Notes: generated by a model not told the origin, from the letters alone. A DNA stretch of 64,000 nucleotides from Candidatus Bathyarchaeota archaeon (GCA_003151735.1 PLYI01000081.1:23510-87509); one strand, 5' to 3'; shown: positions 26,958-36,779, numbered from the stretch's first letter. Numbers and translations are program-made.

Positions 26958-28076
26958 ATGAAAGACTTAGAGAAAATCTCTTCTGTCTTGATCTTATGCA
27001 CAGTAATTCTTTCCTTTTCAGTTGCTAATGCGTTTTATGCAGTTGCAAAAAATAATGGGACATCCGTTGTAGCTACGGTAAATGTGGGAAAGTCTCCTGA
27101 AAGCTTAGCTTACGATTCTGGGAAGGGCGAAATCTTTGTCGCTGTTCATGACTCCCACTCTATCTTGGCAATATCAGAAGGCAACAATGCCATAACTGCA
27201 AACATTACGGCGGAAAATTCTGCTTTGCCCTATGGCTTAGCTTACGATTCTGGCAAGAATGAAATCTTTGTTGCAAATACTAATTCAGGCACGGTCTCAG
27301 TCATCTCGGATAATAGCAACGCTGTGGTTGCAACCGTAAACGTTGAAACTAATCCAGTGGGCGTAGCTTACGATTCTGGGAAGGGCGAAATCTTTGTTGC
27401 AAATACTAACTCCAGTACAGTCTCTGTGATATCAGACAATACAAACGCTGTAGTTGGGACAGTAAGGGTGGGAGGTTCTCCTATGGGTTTAGCATATGAT
27501 TCTGATAAGGGTGAGATCTTCGTTGCAAATTCTGACAACAACAATGTCTCAGTCATATCCGACACCAATAATGCCGTAGTTGCAACCGTTAACGTGGGAT
27601 GGCTCCCTTATGGGGTTGTTTATGATTCTGGGTTGGGCGAGATATTTGTAGCTAATTTATTCTCTAACACTGTTTCAGTCATATCGGACACCACTAATAC
27701 CGTGGTTGCGAACGTTACCGTACAAAACCTTCCCTACGGCTTAGCATATAATTCTAATTTAGGCGAGATTTTAGTAGGCAATAATGACGCCAACCTAATC
27801 TCGGTCATATCAGACAGCACTAATGAAGTGGTTTCCACAATAGACGGGGTAGGAAACCCCTCAGGAATAGCTTACAATCCTATCAAAGGTGAAATCTTTA
27901 TAGCAAATGAAGACGGCACCCAAGTCTCCGTAGTATCTGATACCTCTTTGACCCCTAGCCCCAGCCCAACTGCACCAGAGTTCAGCAATGCAGGTCTCAT
28001 TTTGCTGGCTGCAGCACTGGTGACAGTGGCCTTTTGCGCGGTTGCCTTGAAAGCAAGAAAACCGAAAAAAAAATAA
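26958..28076 (+). CDS. Secreted YVTN-type beta-propeller surface protein with C-terminal anchor
   Basis: A 372-residue protein: signal/anchor (about 8-28), then seven repeats of about 43 residues built on VATVNVG..P.G.AYDSGKGEIFVAN.NS.TVSVIS, giving a beta-propeller. A short P/S linker and the motif PEFSNAGLILLAAALVTVAF with an RKPKKK tail end the protein. That end looks like a PEF-CTERM-like sorting or anchoring signal. Such proteins sit on the cell surface and bind ligands; the ligand is unknown. The repeats are also similar at DNA level, so recombination among them is possible. Confidence 0.85.
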   Translation: MKDLEKISSVLILCTVILSFSVANAFYAVAKNNGTSVVATVNVGKSPESLAYDSGKGEIFVAVHDSHSILAISEGNNAITANITAENSALPYGLAYDSGKNEIFVANTNSGTVSVISDNSNAVVATVNVETNPVGVAYDSGKGEIFVANTNSSTVSVISDNTNAVVGTVRVGGSPMGLAYDSDKGEIFVANSDNNNVSVISDTNNAVVATVNVGWLPYGVVYDSGLGEIFVANLFSNTVSVISDTTNTVVANVTVQNLPYGLAYNSNLGEILVGNNDANLISVISDSTNEVVSTIDGVGNPSGIAYNPIKGEIFIANEDGTQVSVVSDTSLTPSPSPTAPEFSNAGLILLAAALVTVAFCAVALKARKPKKK

Positions 28077-28121
28077 CTTGAAAAACCAAACCGCTAAATC
28101 CGCACCCGTTCAATGTTTTAA

Positions 28122-28880
28122 TTGCTTGTGATAAAAAACCGAGGCGAAACTACGGCAAACGTCTTTGATGAGATGGGAGTTTACTGGGCAGAGATAGCTG
28201 ATAAAAATCAAACGGAGGAGCAAATCCAATTCCTAAAAAGCCATCTTAAGCCTAAAGGATATGTTTTGGATCTTGCTTGTGGAACGGGAAGACACTCGAT
28301 TCCTTTAAGCCAGCAAGGATTTTGCATGGTGGGTTTGGACGTTTCCTTGAAGCTTCTGGGGATTGCCAAGCAGCGTTCGAGCCAACTTCAGGTTGTTAGG
28401 GGTGATATGCAACATTTGCCCTTCAAAGCTGGAGCATTTGCCGATGTAGTCAGCGTGGATACGAGTTTTGGATACTTGCCATCTAAGGTTGATGATAGGG
28501 CAAGCTTGTCTGAAGTGCGAAGGGTCCTTTTTCAGCGGAGCATTTTTGTTATCGATGTTTTTAACCGAGAAAATTTAGTTCTAAGGTTCAAAGAACAAAA
28601 CAAATCGATCAAGGAGAAAGATTACCCCAGCTTTTTTCTCCAGCAAAAACGGACCATAAGCGGCGATGGCGGGTGGCTTTGCGATTCATGGACTGTCCGC
28701 GACAAAAAAGATGGAATGGTTAGGTTTTTTGAGCATAAGGTACGTTTGTTTGGGAAAGATGTGCTGGCGGGTTTGCTGGAGGAAGCGGGTTTTGCGGTAG
28801 AGGAGGTTTATGGGAGCTATAACGGAGGAAAATTCAGCGCTGACTCGCCGAGGCTTATCATTGTTGCCCGGGTAAAGTGA
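28122..28880 (+). CDS. Class I SAM-dependent methyltransferase
   Basis: A 252-residue methyltransferase with motif I VLDLACGTGRHSIPLSQQG, motif II LDVSLKLL, motif III VVRGDMQHLPFKAGAFADVVSVDTSFGYL. The substrate cannot be told. The start is a TTG at 28122 or a GTG two codons later; no clear ribosome-binding site supports either. Confidence 0.82.
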   Translation: MLVIKNRGETTANVFDEMGVYWAEIADKNQTEEQIQFLKSHLKPKGYVLDLACGTGRHSIPLSQQGFCMVGLDVSLKLLGIAKQRSSQLQVVRGDMQHLPFKAGAFADVVSVDTSFGYLPSKVDDRASLSEVRRVLFQRSIFVIDVFNRENLVLRFKEQNKSIKEKDYPSFFLQQKRTISGDGGWLCDSWTVRDKKDGMVRFFEHKVRLFGKDVLAGLLEEAGFAVEEVYGSYNGGKFSADSPRLIIVARVK

Positions 28881-28982
28881 GTTTTCAGGTGGCTTTGTTG
28901 TTTGGGTTTTTGTTTAGGTTTGGCGCATAAAAGTTATAAGCGCCCTTAAAGACACATTGAAGAATACAGACCGTGAAGAAGC

Positions 28983-29963
28983 ATGAACGCTTGGAAACTC
29001 AGAATTTCTATGGCTGCAACCTTGGCCGTAATCTTTGGTTTAACTACACTAGTTTTCGCAGTTATTTTAACTGTTGCTGGAGTAGGCTTCAGCCTCTTAA
29101 CCATAGGAATATTCGTGGTGGTACTCAATGTAGCCCAGTGGCTACTGTCACCATACTTAGTGGGCTGGATATACAAAGTTAAAGAAATGCCCCAGAACGA
29201 AAACCTCCAAGTACACCAGATGGTTAGCGATTTAAGCCGAAAAAGCGGAATATCCACACCAAAACTGATGCTCTCGCAAATTCCATTGCCCAACGCATTC
29301 GCATACGGCTCGCCACTAACAGGCAGCAGAGTTGCCGTAACTCAGGGACTTTTAACGAAACTTGACGACGGAGAAGTTGAAGCCGTCATAGGTCACGAAC
29401 TCGGCCACCTAAAACACCGCGACGTGCAGGTTATGATGGTTGTTTCGTTCCTGCCAGCACTTTTCTATTACATTGGTTACTCTATGATGCTATCAGGTAT
29501 ATTTGGCGGAGGAAATCAGAACAACAAAAACAGCGGCGGAAACAACGCATTATTCGGCATTGCCTTCATGGCTTTTTCATGGGTACTAACATTATTCACG
29601 CTTTACTTGAGCCGTCTACGAGAATACTATGCTGACAGGCACAGCGCTTTGATAGTTGAGAATGGAGCAGAAAAACTCTCAACAGGCCTGGTAACAATCG
29701 TGCAAGAAAGCAAAAACCCAACTAAACAACAAAAAGACCAACAGAAAAGCACAAGTTCCTACAAAGCCCTCTTCATAGCTGACCCTGAACGCGCAACCGC
29801 AGATGCAGCAGAACTAAACTCAAACAGCAGCGCAACAAACAAAGAAGACCTGCTAAGAGAAACATTGGCAAAACAACCCACATCCGTCGACAAATTCACC
29901 GAAATCTTCTCAACCCACCCAAACATAATCAAGCGACTGCGGGCACTAAAGGAACTCAGCTAA
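28983..29963 (+). CDS. htpX: HtpX-family membrane zinc metalloprotease
   Basis: A 326-residue protease with two N-terminal membrane helices (about 8-28 and 36-58) and two more around 155-210. The zinc site is VIGHELGHLKHRD (HExxH, about 137-141) with the third ligand glutamate in LSRLREYYADRHSA. The KLMLSQIPLPNAFAYGSP stretch is typical. HtpX degrades damaged membrane proteins. A glycine/asparagine-rich loop (about 178-193) is an archaeal variation. A TATA-like element lies upstream near 28931. Confidence 0.93.
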   Translation: MNAWKLRISMAATLAVIFGLTTLVFAVILTVAGVGFSLLTIGIFVVVLNVAQWLLSPYLVGWIYKVKEMPQNENLQVHQMVSDLSRKSGISTPKLMLSQIPLPNAFAYGSPLTGSRVAVTQGLLTKLDDGEVEAVIGHELGHLKHRDVQVMMVVSFLPALFYYIGYSMMLSGIFGGGNQNNKNSGGNNALFGIAFMAFSWVLTLFTLYLSRLREYYADRHSALIVENGAEKLSTGLVTIVQESKNPTKQQKDQQKSTSSYKALFIADPERATADAAELNSNSSATNKEDLLRETLAKQPTSVDKFTEIFSTHPNIIKRLRALKELS

Positions 29964-29977
29964 AACCCCCGCGGATA

Positions 29978-30598
29978 CTAAAAAAATACATCTCTACTTC
30001 TATTATTCAAAAAAGGATTAACTCTTTTTTCCTTCCCAATCATAGAAGTCTCACCATGTCCAGGATACACCAGCAAAACATCAGGCAAACGTACAAGTTT
30101 TTGCAGAGAAAGCCTCATGTCTGTCATTGAGCCGCCGGGAAAGTCGGTTCTGCCGATTCCACTAGCAAACAATGTGTCGCCTGTGAAAACAAGTTTTTCT
30201 CCGACAAGACATATGCTGCCAGGTGTGTGTCCAGGAGTATGCATCACTTTGAGGGTTTGGTCGCCAAACTCGACTGCGCTGCCATCTTCAAGCAGAACGA
30301 CCTTTTTCGCGCCTTCGATGAAATGGGCGTCAAGCGGGTGAATGCAGATTGGAACATTGAGTTTCTGCTGGAAAAGCGCGTTTCCTTTGATGTGGTCGTC
30401 GTGCCCATGTGTGTTTACGATAGACTTCACATTTAACTTGCCAGCTGAGATGTAGTCAAATATTGAATGGGCTTCGGAAGAAAAATCCAGTCCAGGATCG
30501 ATCAGGATTGCTTCTTTTGTTTCTTTGGAACTTGCTACATAGCTGTTGGTAGATAACATGCCGACAGTAAAGGTTTCAACAAGCATACGAATCAGCAC
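29978..30598 (-). CDS. Metallo-beta-lactamase-fold hydrolase (glyoxalase II-like)
   Basis: A 206-residue MBL-fold protein with the metal motif HGHDDHIKG (about 64-69), later ligands in MHTPGHTPGSICLV, FTGDTLFASGIGRTDFPGGS and the C-terminal VYPGHGETSMIGKEK. This matches YcbL/glyoxalase II-like thioester hydrolases. Starts at residue 1 or 5 are both methionines. It is convergent with htpX. Confidence 0.85.
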   Translation of the reverse strand: MLIRMLVETFTVGMLSTNSYVASSKETKEAILIDPGLDFSSEAHSIFDYISAGKLNVKSIVNTHGHDDHIKGNALFQQKLNVPICIHPLDAHFIEGAKKVVLLEDGSAVEFGDQTLKVMHTPGHTPGSICLVGEKLVFTGDTLFASGIGRTDFPGGSMTDMRLSLQKLVRLPDVLLVYPGHGETSMIGKEKRVNPFLNNRSRDVFF

Positions 30599-30815
30599 TC
30601 AAAATAGAGTCAAAGGTAAAATAAAGTATTTGCCAGCTGACTCACCGAAAGTCTCGATTATAACATGCTATTGAATCAAAAAATCGTCAATACAACCTAC
30701 TCCCCTTAGGGTTAGAGATAGAATTTCTAAATGTTGCCGAAAAGGTTCTTGAAAATCTAAAATGGGTTAAGAATGGTGGCTATTAAAACGGAAATTTAGG
30801 TTTTAACTGGCAAAA

Positions 30816-31064
30816 TTAAGCGTCTAAGCCTTGTTGAAAACCAGTAAGTTTTATGGTGCTTTTGCATTTTGCGCAGCTGATAACTAATTCTGCAAGCTCG
30901 TCGTTCACGACTGTTGTATCCAGGATTTGGTAGTTGTCTTCTGATTCGTCGTCAGGCGAGATTGCTTTTCCGCATTTTGGGCACTCGAACGTACCGTCCT
31001 CTTCGATTGCAGATAGGTCTATTTTGTATGTCGAGGTTTTTTTGTCCAGCTTTTTCATCATCAT
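30816..31064 (-). CDS. Small zinc-ribbon protein
   Basis: An 80-82 residue protein with two CxxC pairs: CPKCG at about 25-28 and CAKC at about 64-67, separated by a strand-rich stretch. That is a single zinc ribbon. Three consecutive N-terminal methionines leave the exact start open. Role unknown; such single ribbons are common in archaeal transcription and RNA proteins. Confidence 0.65.
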   Translation of the reverse strand: MMMKKLDKKTSTYKIDLSAIEEDGTFECPKCGKAISPDDESEDNYQILDTTVVNDELAELVISCAKCKSTIKLTGFQQGLDA

Positions 31065-31211
31065 ATTCTTTCACTCTTTTTCTTTAAATTTTCATTGACC
31101 GTTTTTATTAATTAACGATTATGAATTTCTATTCAGTATGCGGAATCCATTTAAAAGCTTGACGCAAAAAAAGGAAAAAATAATTGATTTAAACGCCATT
31201 TCTGTTCAGGC

Positions 31212-33101
31212 TCATGCTTCTTTTTCAAAGTTTTCAGGTGAAATATATTCGCCGTACTTCTCTTTGGCTTGGAGCAAACGTTCGCGTTGCATGTAGAGGA
31301 TTCCGAACATCTCCAATGGCGTGTCGTTGACGTTTTCCTGGTAGAAACGCGAAACCCTCTCGATTTTTGCTAGGTTTTCTGGGACGCGTATAGTGAATTG
31401 TTTGTTGTAGTCTTCTTTGGCGTAGTTTTTGTTGAGCACTTGCTTGAACAGTTTGCGTAAATCCTCGAATTTTGGTACGTATCCGGTTGGGGTTTTTATG
31501 GCGCCGACTTCGTTGTGGACTCGCAGTTCCATCCATTTTATCCAAACGTGCTTGTCCTGTGGACTGTTAAGGTATTTTCCGTCGCCGACTTCTTTTAGGA
31601 AATAGTTTACGCCGAAGATGATGGGTTGCTTTTTGAGTTTTCGCCCGAAATCCAGGTTGTTGTGGACGTTTTTGCCCATTGGAATTGAGATGAAGTCTTG
31701 GATGCTCATCATGTTAATTTCTGGAACGCCTTCTTTGCCGATGGTAGCAAACGTGGTTTCGGTTTCCAAGGATGCTCCGTAAGCGACGATGCCGTGGTCC
31801 CAGCTGTAGCTTTGCTGGACAGGCACGTAGGCTTTGGCGTCGCGTCCGCCGTACATTATGCCGCTTAATTCAACTCCGTTAGGATTATCCAGTTCAGGAT
31901 CAACGTTTTCCAGCGCTTTTAGGGCTACTGCGTAACGTGCGTTCTTGTGGGCTGCTGGTATTTCGTTGCTTTCTTCGTCTTTTTTGCCTTCATACCATGT
32001 GCCAGTGTAGTTGCAGCCTTCTTTAGGCAGCTCCTTTCCCATGCCAAGCCAGTAGGGTTTGCCATCCTTTACCAATATGTTAGAGAAGATTATTTCTCCC
32101 GGATTCGTTAACACCTTCCAGATTAAAGCGTCGTCTTTGGGATTAACGTCTGTTATGATTCCGAATATGCCTGATTCAACATTTACTGCGCGGGCGGCTG
32201 AGTCGATGTCTCGGATATAAGCGATGTCGTCGCCAAGTATGGTTTCGCCTGGAAGCATGGCGGTTGAGGTTTTGCCGCATGCACTTGGAAAAGCACCTGC
32301 AAAGTAAGATTTGCGTCCGTTTGGTCCAAAGACGCCCATGAGTAGCATGTGTTCGGCTAGCCATCCTTCGCTGCTGGCTTTGCGGATTGCCAAGCGGAAG
32401 GCAAGTTTTTTGAAGCCTACGCTGTTGCCTGCGTACTGGGTGTTGACGCTATAGATTGTGTTGTCCATGTGGTCGATGTAGATGCGTTTTTTGTCGTAAT
32501 CTACACTGACCATATCTTCGTTTAGTTTTCCTGCTGAGTGCAGAACGCGTAGAAAGTCGCTTTTTGGTCCTGCTTTCACGAATTGTTCATAGCCAGGACG
32601 GTAAAGCAAATCTTCCGAGTGCGATACGTACCATGAATCGGTGCATTGTAAACCAAGAATCGTAAAGACTGAGGTAGCTGGCCCCAACGAGACAAATCGG
32701 ACAATCATTGTTTTGCCCATCATCGAATCTCTTAGGAGTCCTCTAACCTCCGTTAAGCCTTCTTGACGATCCATCTGGTTGAGCGCTTTGCTAAGTGTAA
32801 CGCCTTTTGGAACGAGGTACTTGGTGTTTTGGCGGTCTCTTCCCTGGTCATTTTCGCCGTCAAAGTGAACTGTGTGCCCTGGAAGAGTCAAGATTGCTTG
32901 TTCTTCTCCAGATGCAACAGCCTGTTTTCGCACATAAGCAACATCTTCGGCTGAGTCACTGCAGACAAAGATTTTTTCTGCATGGCAAAGGTCGCTTTCT
33001 TTAGCGATGAACTCATGGACGTTTGGGTTGTCGATGGCGCTTAGTTTTTGGAAGTCTTTGAGGCTTAGTTTGGACTGTAATGCTTCAAGGTATGGATTCA
33101 T
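31212..33101 (-). CDS. pckG: GTP-dependent phosphoenolpyruvate carboxykinase
   Basis: A 629-residue enzyme interconverting oxaloacetate and phosphoenolpyruvate with GTP/GDP. The kinase loop FPSACGKTSTAMLP, the following GDDIAYI, the Mn-binding GRKSYFAGAFPSA region and the WYVSHSEDLLYRPGYEQF segment mark the GTP class. The length is normal. It starts 16 bases after the asparagine synthetase stop, so they share an operon; both consume or produce metabolites around oxaloacetate/aspartate. Confidence 0.95.
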   Translation of the reverse strand: MNPYLEALQSKLSLKDFQKLSAIDNPNVHEFIAKESDLCHAEKIFVCSDSAEDVAYVRKQAVASGEEQAILTLPGHTVHFDGENDQGRDRQNTKYLVPKGVTLSKALNQMDRQEGLTEVRGLLRDSMMGKTMIVRFVSLGPATSVFTILGLQCTDSWYVSHSEDLLYRPGYEQFVKAGPKSDFLRVLHSAGKLNEDMVSVDYDKKRIYIDHMDNTIYSVNTQYAGNSVGFKKLAFRLAIRKASSEGWLAEHMLLMGVFGPNGRKSYFAGAFPSACGKTSTAMLPGETILGDDIAYIRDIDSAARAVNVESGIFGIITDVNPKDDALIWKVLTNPGEIIFSNILVKDGKPYWLGMGKELPKEGCNYTGTWYEGKKDEESNEIPAAHKNARYAVALKALENVDPELDNPNGVELSGIMYGGRDAKAYVPVQQSYSWDHGIVAYGASLETETTFATIGKEGVPEINMMSIQDFISIPMGKNVHNNLDFGRKLKKQPIIFGVNYFLKEVGDGKYLNSPQDKHVWIKWMELRVHNEVGAIKTPTGYVPKFEDLRKLFKQVLNKNYAKEDYNKQFTIRVPENLAKIERVSRFYQENVNDTPLEMFGILYMQRERLLQAKEKYGEYISPENFEKEA

Positions 33102-33117
33102 TGCTTGTTTATCATCC

Positions 33118-34092
33118 TTAGAGTTCGTTTACAGTTCCAGGAATCCTCGGGAACGGTTGGCATTCGCCGACGTGTTTGACGCCTGCAAGCCAGCCGACTA
33201 AACGTTCCATACCTATGCCTCCGCCAGCGGTGGGCTTGAGTCTGCCTTCCTTGGCCATTTTGAGGATTAGAGCGTAGTTTTCTTTTTTGACTTGGTCACG
33301 CTCTATCTTCTTGGAAATCTTTGCGTATTCCCATTCACGTTTAGCGCCTGAGAGGACTTCGCCGAACTGTGGCAGGAACAAATCATAGTTATCCCATTTG
33401 CCCGTCTTGAAGTCTTCAAAGTCATAGAATTCTCTTGGAATGTTCATGACCCAAACAGGCTCAGTTATCTCTTTGGATAAACCTGCTTCCCAGTCTGCGC
33501 CGTATTTAGCTTCAAGCTCTACGCGGTCGTAGATTTTGAAGGGTGTCTTAGGTACTTTCAGGGTGTCACAGCGGCACAAAGTCGTTAATTCACTTTTCAT
33601 TTCACGTTTTAAGTCTTTGACTAAAGTCTGAAGGGCATCTTCCACTAACGTCATGACTTCTTTTGATGTTGCGTCTCTGGCTTCAAAGTCAAGTTGCGTG
33701 AATTCGTAGATGTGTTTTCCAGTTTTGGCGCGTTCAGCTTTTTCGATGCGTATGTTAGGTGAGAGTATGAACAGTTTGGGGTAGGCGGTTGAGGCGGCGA
33801 CGAGTTTGTGGATTATCATGCTGGCGGTGGTGCGGACTGGTTTGCCGTAGATGTCGACTTCGATTCTTTTTTCTATGGATGCACCTGGATCGGGCCAGAG
33901 CGGATCAGTGCTTTGGCTGAGCGCTACTGGGAGGAGCCATTGGAAGCCTTTGTTTACAAAGGTAGTTGAGAGGCTTTTTAGTGTGTAAGTCATGATTTTG
34001 CCTATACAGGCTTTTCTTTCTGTTTCTGTTGCCGTTAATTGGTCTAACGGTTTGGGTATTTCGATTGATTCTTGTTTTGGCAATTTAATCAC
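33118..34092 (-). CDS. asnA: Archaeal asparagine synthetase (class II AsnRS/AspRS-like core)
   Basis: A 324-residue class II aminoacyl-tRNA synthetase core without the anticodon-binding domain. Motif 2 (FILSPNIRIEKAER...YEFTQLDFEARDA) and motif 3 (GGGIGMERLVGWLAG) are clear. Stand-alone cores of this kind in archaea are asparagine synthetases that amidate aspartate using ATP and ammonia. The divergent Lrp/AsnC gene fits regulation by amino acid supply. A TATA-like element is present about 45 bases upstream (near 34137). Confidence 0.88.
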   Translation of the reverse strand: MIKLPKQESIEIPKPLDQLTATETERKACIGKIMTYTLKSLSTTFVNKGFQWLLPVALSQSTDPLWPDPGASIEKRIEVDIYGKPVRTTASMIIHKLVAASTAYPKLFILSPNIRIEKAERAKTGKHIYEFTQLDFEARDATSKEVMTLVEDALQTLVKDLKREMKSELTTLCRCDTLKVPKTPFKIYDRVELEAKYGADWEAGLSKEITEPVWVMNIPREFYDFEDFKTGKWDNYDLFLPQFGEVLSGAKREWEYAKISKKIERDQVKKENYALILKMAKEGRLKPTAGGGIGMERLVGWLAGVKHVGECQPFPRIPGTVNEL

Positions 34093-34177
34093 TGTGAACT
34101 TGTTTTGGTGTACATTGTGAATAGCAGGTAATAAATTTTTTATAAGAAAACATGGATAATTTACAGTTAATACAAGT

Positions 34178-34207
34178 TTTTATACCAGAAACATGTAATA
34201 ATTACAT
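34178..34207 (+). promoter_or_regulatory. Promoter and perfect 15-bp palindromic operator of the lrp gene
   Basis: TTTTATAC at about 34178-34185 is a TATA box placed about 25 bases before the start codon, so the transcript should be nearly leaderless. Between them, ATGTAAT-A-ATTACAT (34193-34207) is a perfect palindrome that ends exactly at the ATG. Lrp-family proteins bind such A/T-rich dyads. The position implies autorepression, and the divergent asnA promoter lies within about 60-100 bases. Confidence 0.65.
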
Positions 34208-34717
34208 ATGAGCCTAAAACTGGACGAAAAAGACCTGGCCATACTCACCCTCATCCAAGAAAACAGCAAACTAACCGCCAACCAAATAGCCAAAAAAATC
34301 AATACCCCAATAACCACAATCTTCGCCAAAACCAAACGCATGGAAGAAATGGGCATCATAAAACAGTACCGCGCCATCCTCTCCGCAGAAAAACTCAACC
34401 TCGGTACCGCAGCATTCATCTTAGCATCAGTCTCCTACAGAACAAAGAATGAAGATGACACACCCATATCCCAAAGACAAGTAGCTGAAGAAATCGCTCA
34501 TTTCCCAGAAGTCCAAGAAGTCCACATAATTACAGGCGACTGGGACCTCCTTGTAAAGTTACGCGCTGAAAACGTTGAAGCAGTCGGCAAGTTTGTGGTT
34601 GATAAATTGCGGTTGATTAAGGGCTTAGACAAGACGCTGACATGCATGGTTTTTGAAACTGTGAAAGAGTCAACAAGTCTTCCTCAAACGTTTAGGAAAA
34701 TTCAGCCGAAACCTTAG
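34208..34717 (+). CDS. Lrp/AsnC-family transcription regulator
   Basis: A 169-residue regulator: N-terminal helix-turn-helix (LDEKDLAILTLIQENSKLTANQIAKKINTP) and C-terminal ligand-binding RAM domain (about 90-155; FPEVQEVHIITGDWDLLVKLRA). It is divergent from the asparagine synthetase-pckG operon, like bacterial asnC next to asnA, so control of that operon by an amino acid is likely. The Lrp-type palindrome lies immediately before its start. Its 3' end overlaps the convergent HxlR gene by 4 bases. Confidence 0.92.
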   Translation: MSLKLDEKDLAILTLIQENSKLTANQIAKKINTPITTIFAKTKRMEEMGIIKQYRAILSAEKLNLGTAAFILASVSYRTKNEDDTPISQRQVAEEIAHFPEVQEVHIITGDWDLLVKLRAENVEAVGKFVVDKLRLIKGLDKTLTCMVFETVKESTSLPQTFRKIQPKP

Positions 34718-35142
34718 GCTGAACTGGAATAATACAGCAAAGGCAACGCCAAAAGCACCGTGTTTTTTCCCTTAGCAGTCAAGGCATACTCCACTCTTAG
34801 TGGTGGTCCAGCCACAACGTTTCTTGTTATGTAACCGTGTTTTTGCAGCATTTTTAGTTTGTCGGAAAGTGTTCGTGAGTTGACGCTTAAGATTTTCTTT
34901 ACGCCGCCAAAGCCTATTGCGTTTTTGAGCATAAGTGTGTAGAGTATTTCTAGGCTCCATTTCTGGAATAGGAAGTTGAAGCTTTCTTCGAGGCTTTCCA
35001 GTTCATCTTTAAGTTCTGTAGGTGTGATTTTTTGTTTTTCTATGATTTCGTTGAAGGTTACTTCTACGCCTTTGAGGACTTGGTTCATACGGGCTTCTAC
35101 GAGTTTGCGGAATTCTGCGCTTAAAGTTAATGGGGCACTCAT
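34714..35142 (-). CDS. HxlR-type winged-helix regulator
   Basis: A 142-residue protein. After a helical N-terminal extension (about 1-50) comes the HxlR domain: FQKWSLEILYTLM, FGGVKKILSVNSRTLSDKLKMLQKHGYITR and VEYALTAKGKN. These regulators act as dimers. It is divergent from the geranylgeranyl reductase gene with under 100 bases between, where a TTTACT...AGTAAA dyad (35190-35220) is visible. Confidence 0.87.
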   Translation of the reverse strand: MSAPLTLSAEFRKLVEARMNQVLKGVEVTFNEIIEKQKITPTELKDELESLEESFNFLFQKWSLEILYTLMLKNAIGFGGVKKILSVNSRTLSDKLKMLQKHGYITRNVVAGPPLRVEYALTAKGKNTVLLALPLLYYSSSA

Positions 35143-35239
35143 GTGGGTTACACTCGGTGTGGTTTTGCTTACTTCATAATTTATAAACGTTTACTAATAC
35201 AACAAGGTATACAAAGTAAAGTCAACGGAGTAAAGTAAC

Positions 35240-36601
35240 ATGGAAAGATATGACGCCATAGTTGTAGGCGCAGGAACAGCAGGTTGCTTAGCAGCAAAAA
35301 CCATCGCTGAATCAGGACTAAAAGTATGCCTAATAGAAAAGAAAAAACGCGAAGAAATCGGAGAAAAAATCTGCGGCGACGCCCTAGGAGAACACCACCT
35401 AACCTTTCTAGGATTGGAAAAGCCCACAGGCGGCGAGTTGGAAACAAAAATTGACGGCATAAAAATCTATTCCCCCGACGAAAACACAGTATTCACCATT
35501 GCAGACAAGGACTTCGTCGGCTTCTTGTTGAATAGGCGATTGTTTGGGCAATGGCTTCTGAAAAAAGCAACCGACAAAGGCGCAATTCTTCAGGATAGCA
35601 TGAACTTCCGTTCACCAATAATTGAGAAAGGCGCAGTAACAGGAATATCTGCAAAGAATATGAAAACAGGCAAGGTCTCTGAAATTCACAGTAAAGTTGT
35701 GATTGACGCCACAGGCTACTTCGGCATGGTACGCAAGCAACTTCCAGCAGAAATGGGCATAGACCGCGACATAGAAAACCAGGATGTTGAAGCATGTTAC
35801 AGAGAAATCCGCCAACTTAAGCAAGAAACCGAAAACACCCGGTTCTGCGAAATTTACCTCAACCAAAGGGCGTCACCAGGCGGTTACATATGGATTTTCC
35901 CCAAAGGTGGCGCACGAGTAAACGTCGGCTTAGGGATATGCATGCGCAAAAACTATCCTAGTCCCAAGCAGCAGCTCTACGAAACTGCTTTCAAAAAGCC
36001 AATCTTTGACGGTTCCTTGGTTTTAACCGGTGGCTCATGGTTTGATCCTGTCCGCAGACCATTAGACAACATGGTTTCAAATGGTGTCATGCTGATCGGC
36101 GACGCTGCTTCGTTGGTTAATCCAATTCATGGCGGCGGCATTGGACCTTCAATGCTAAGCGGCTATTTAGCTGGACAAACTTTCGTTGAAGCCCTTTCTA
36201 AAGGGGAACCCACCAAAGAGGCGCTCTGGGGCTACAACAAGAAATACATTGAAACCTACGGCAAGAAGCAAGGCAGCCTCGACATCTTCAAAATGTTCCT
36301 TCTATCCTGCAGCGATGAAGACCTCAACTACGGCATGAACGAGAAACTCATGACAGAAGACGACGTACTCAAAGCAGGCATGGGCGACGACTTCCACCTA
36401 AACATAACAGAAACCGCCAAACGCATTTTCAAAGGTTTACGCCGCGTTGGATTCCTCAACAGGCTGCGCTTAACTGTTACGATGATGAGAGAGCTCAGGG
36501 CACACTACAACACTTACCCCGAGACACCGGCGAATTTTGAGGCATGGCGGTTGCTGACGGTAAAGCTGATTGAGGATGCAAGGGCAAAACTCGTGAATTA
36601 A
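35240..36601 (+). CDS. Geranylgeranyl reductase-family flavoprotein
   Basis: A 453-residue FAD enzyme: N-terminal dinucleotide motif VVGAGTAGCLAAKTIAESG with following glutamate (LIEK), RGxxG-like CGDALGEHH, and the C-terminal FAD motif MLIGDAASLVNPIHGGGIGPSMLSG. It saturates geranylgeranyl chains of archaeal ether lipids or related isoprenoids. A stretch of about 100 residues after the FAD motif is typical of archaeal members. Upstream TATA near 35180. Confidence 0.9.
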   Translation: MERYDAIVVGAGTAGCLAAKTIAESGLKVCLIEKKKREEIGEKICGDALGEHHLTFLGLEKPTGGELETKIDGIKIYSPDENTVFTIADKDFVGFLLNRRLFGQWLLKKATDKGAILQDSMNFRSPIIEKGAVTGISAKNMKTGKVSEIHSKVVIDATGYFGMVRKQLPAEMGIDRDIENQDVEACYREIRQLKQETENTRFCEIYLNQRASPGGYIWIFPKGGARVNVGLGICMRKNYPSPKQQLYETAFKKPIFDGSLVLTGGSWFDPVRRPLDNMVSNGVMLIGDAASLVNPIHGGGIGPSMLSGYLAGQTFVEALSKGEPTKEALWGYNKKYIETYGKKQGSLDIFKMFLLSCSDEDLNYGMNEKLMTEDDVLKAGMGDDFHLNITETAKRIFKGLRRVGFLNRLRLTVTMMRELRAHYNTYPETPANFEAWRLLTVKLIEDARAKLVN

Positions 36602-36779
36602 AGCCTTAAGCAACCATTTTTTTTGATTTCAATTTTATTACTAACGATATAGGCGGTAAATACAACACTGAAACACTCGGGGCGACTTCGGTCAACTTGA
36701 CAATATTTTTTATTTTTATAGGAATAAACAATATACGTAAGCAAGTGGTAGGCTGCTTGGAGAAGGAGTTTCGTGTTTT

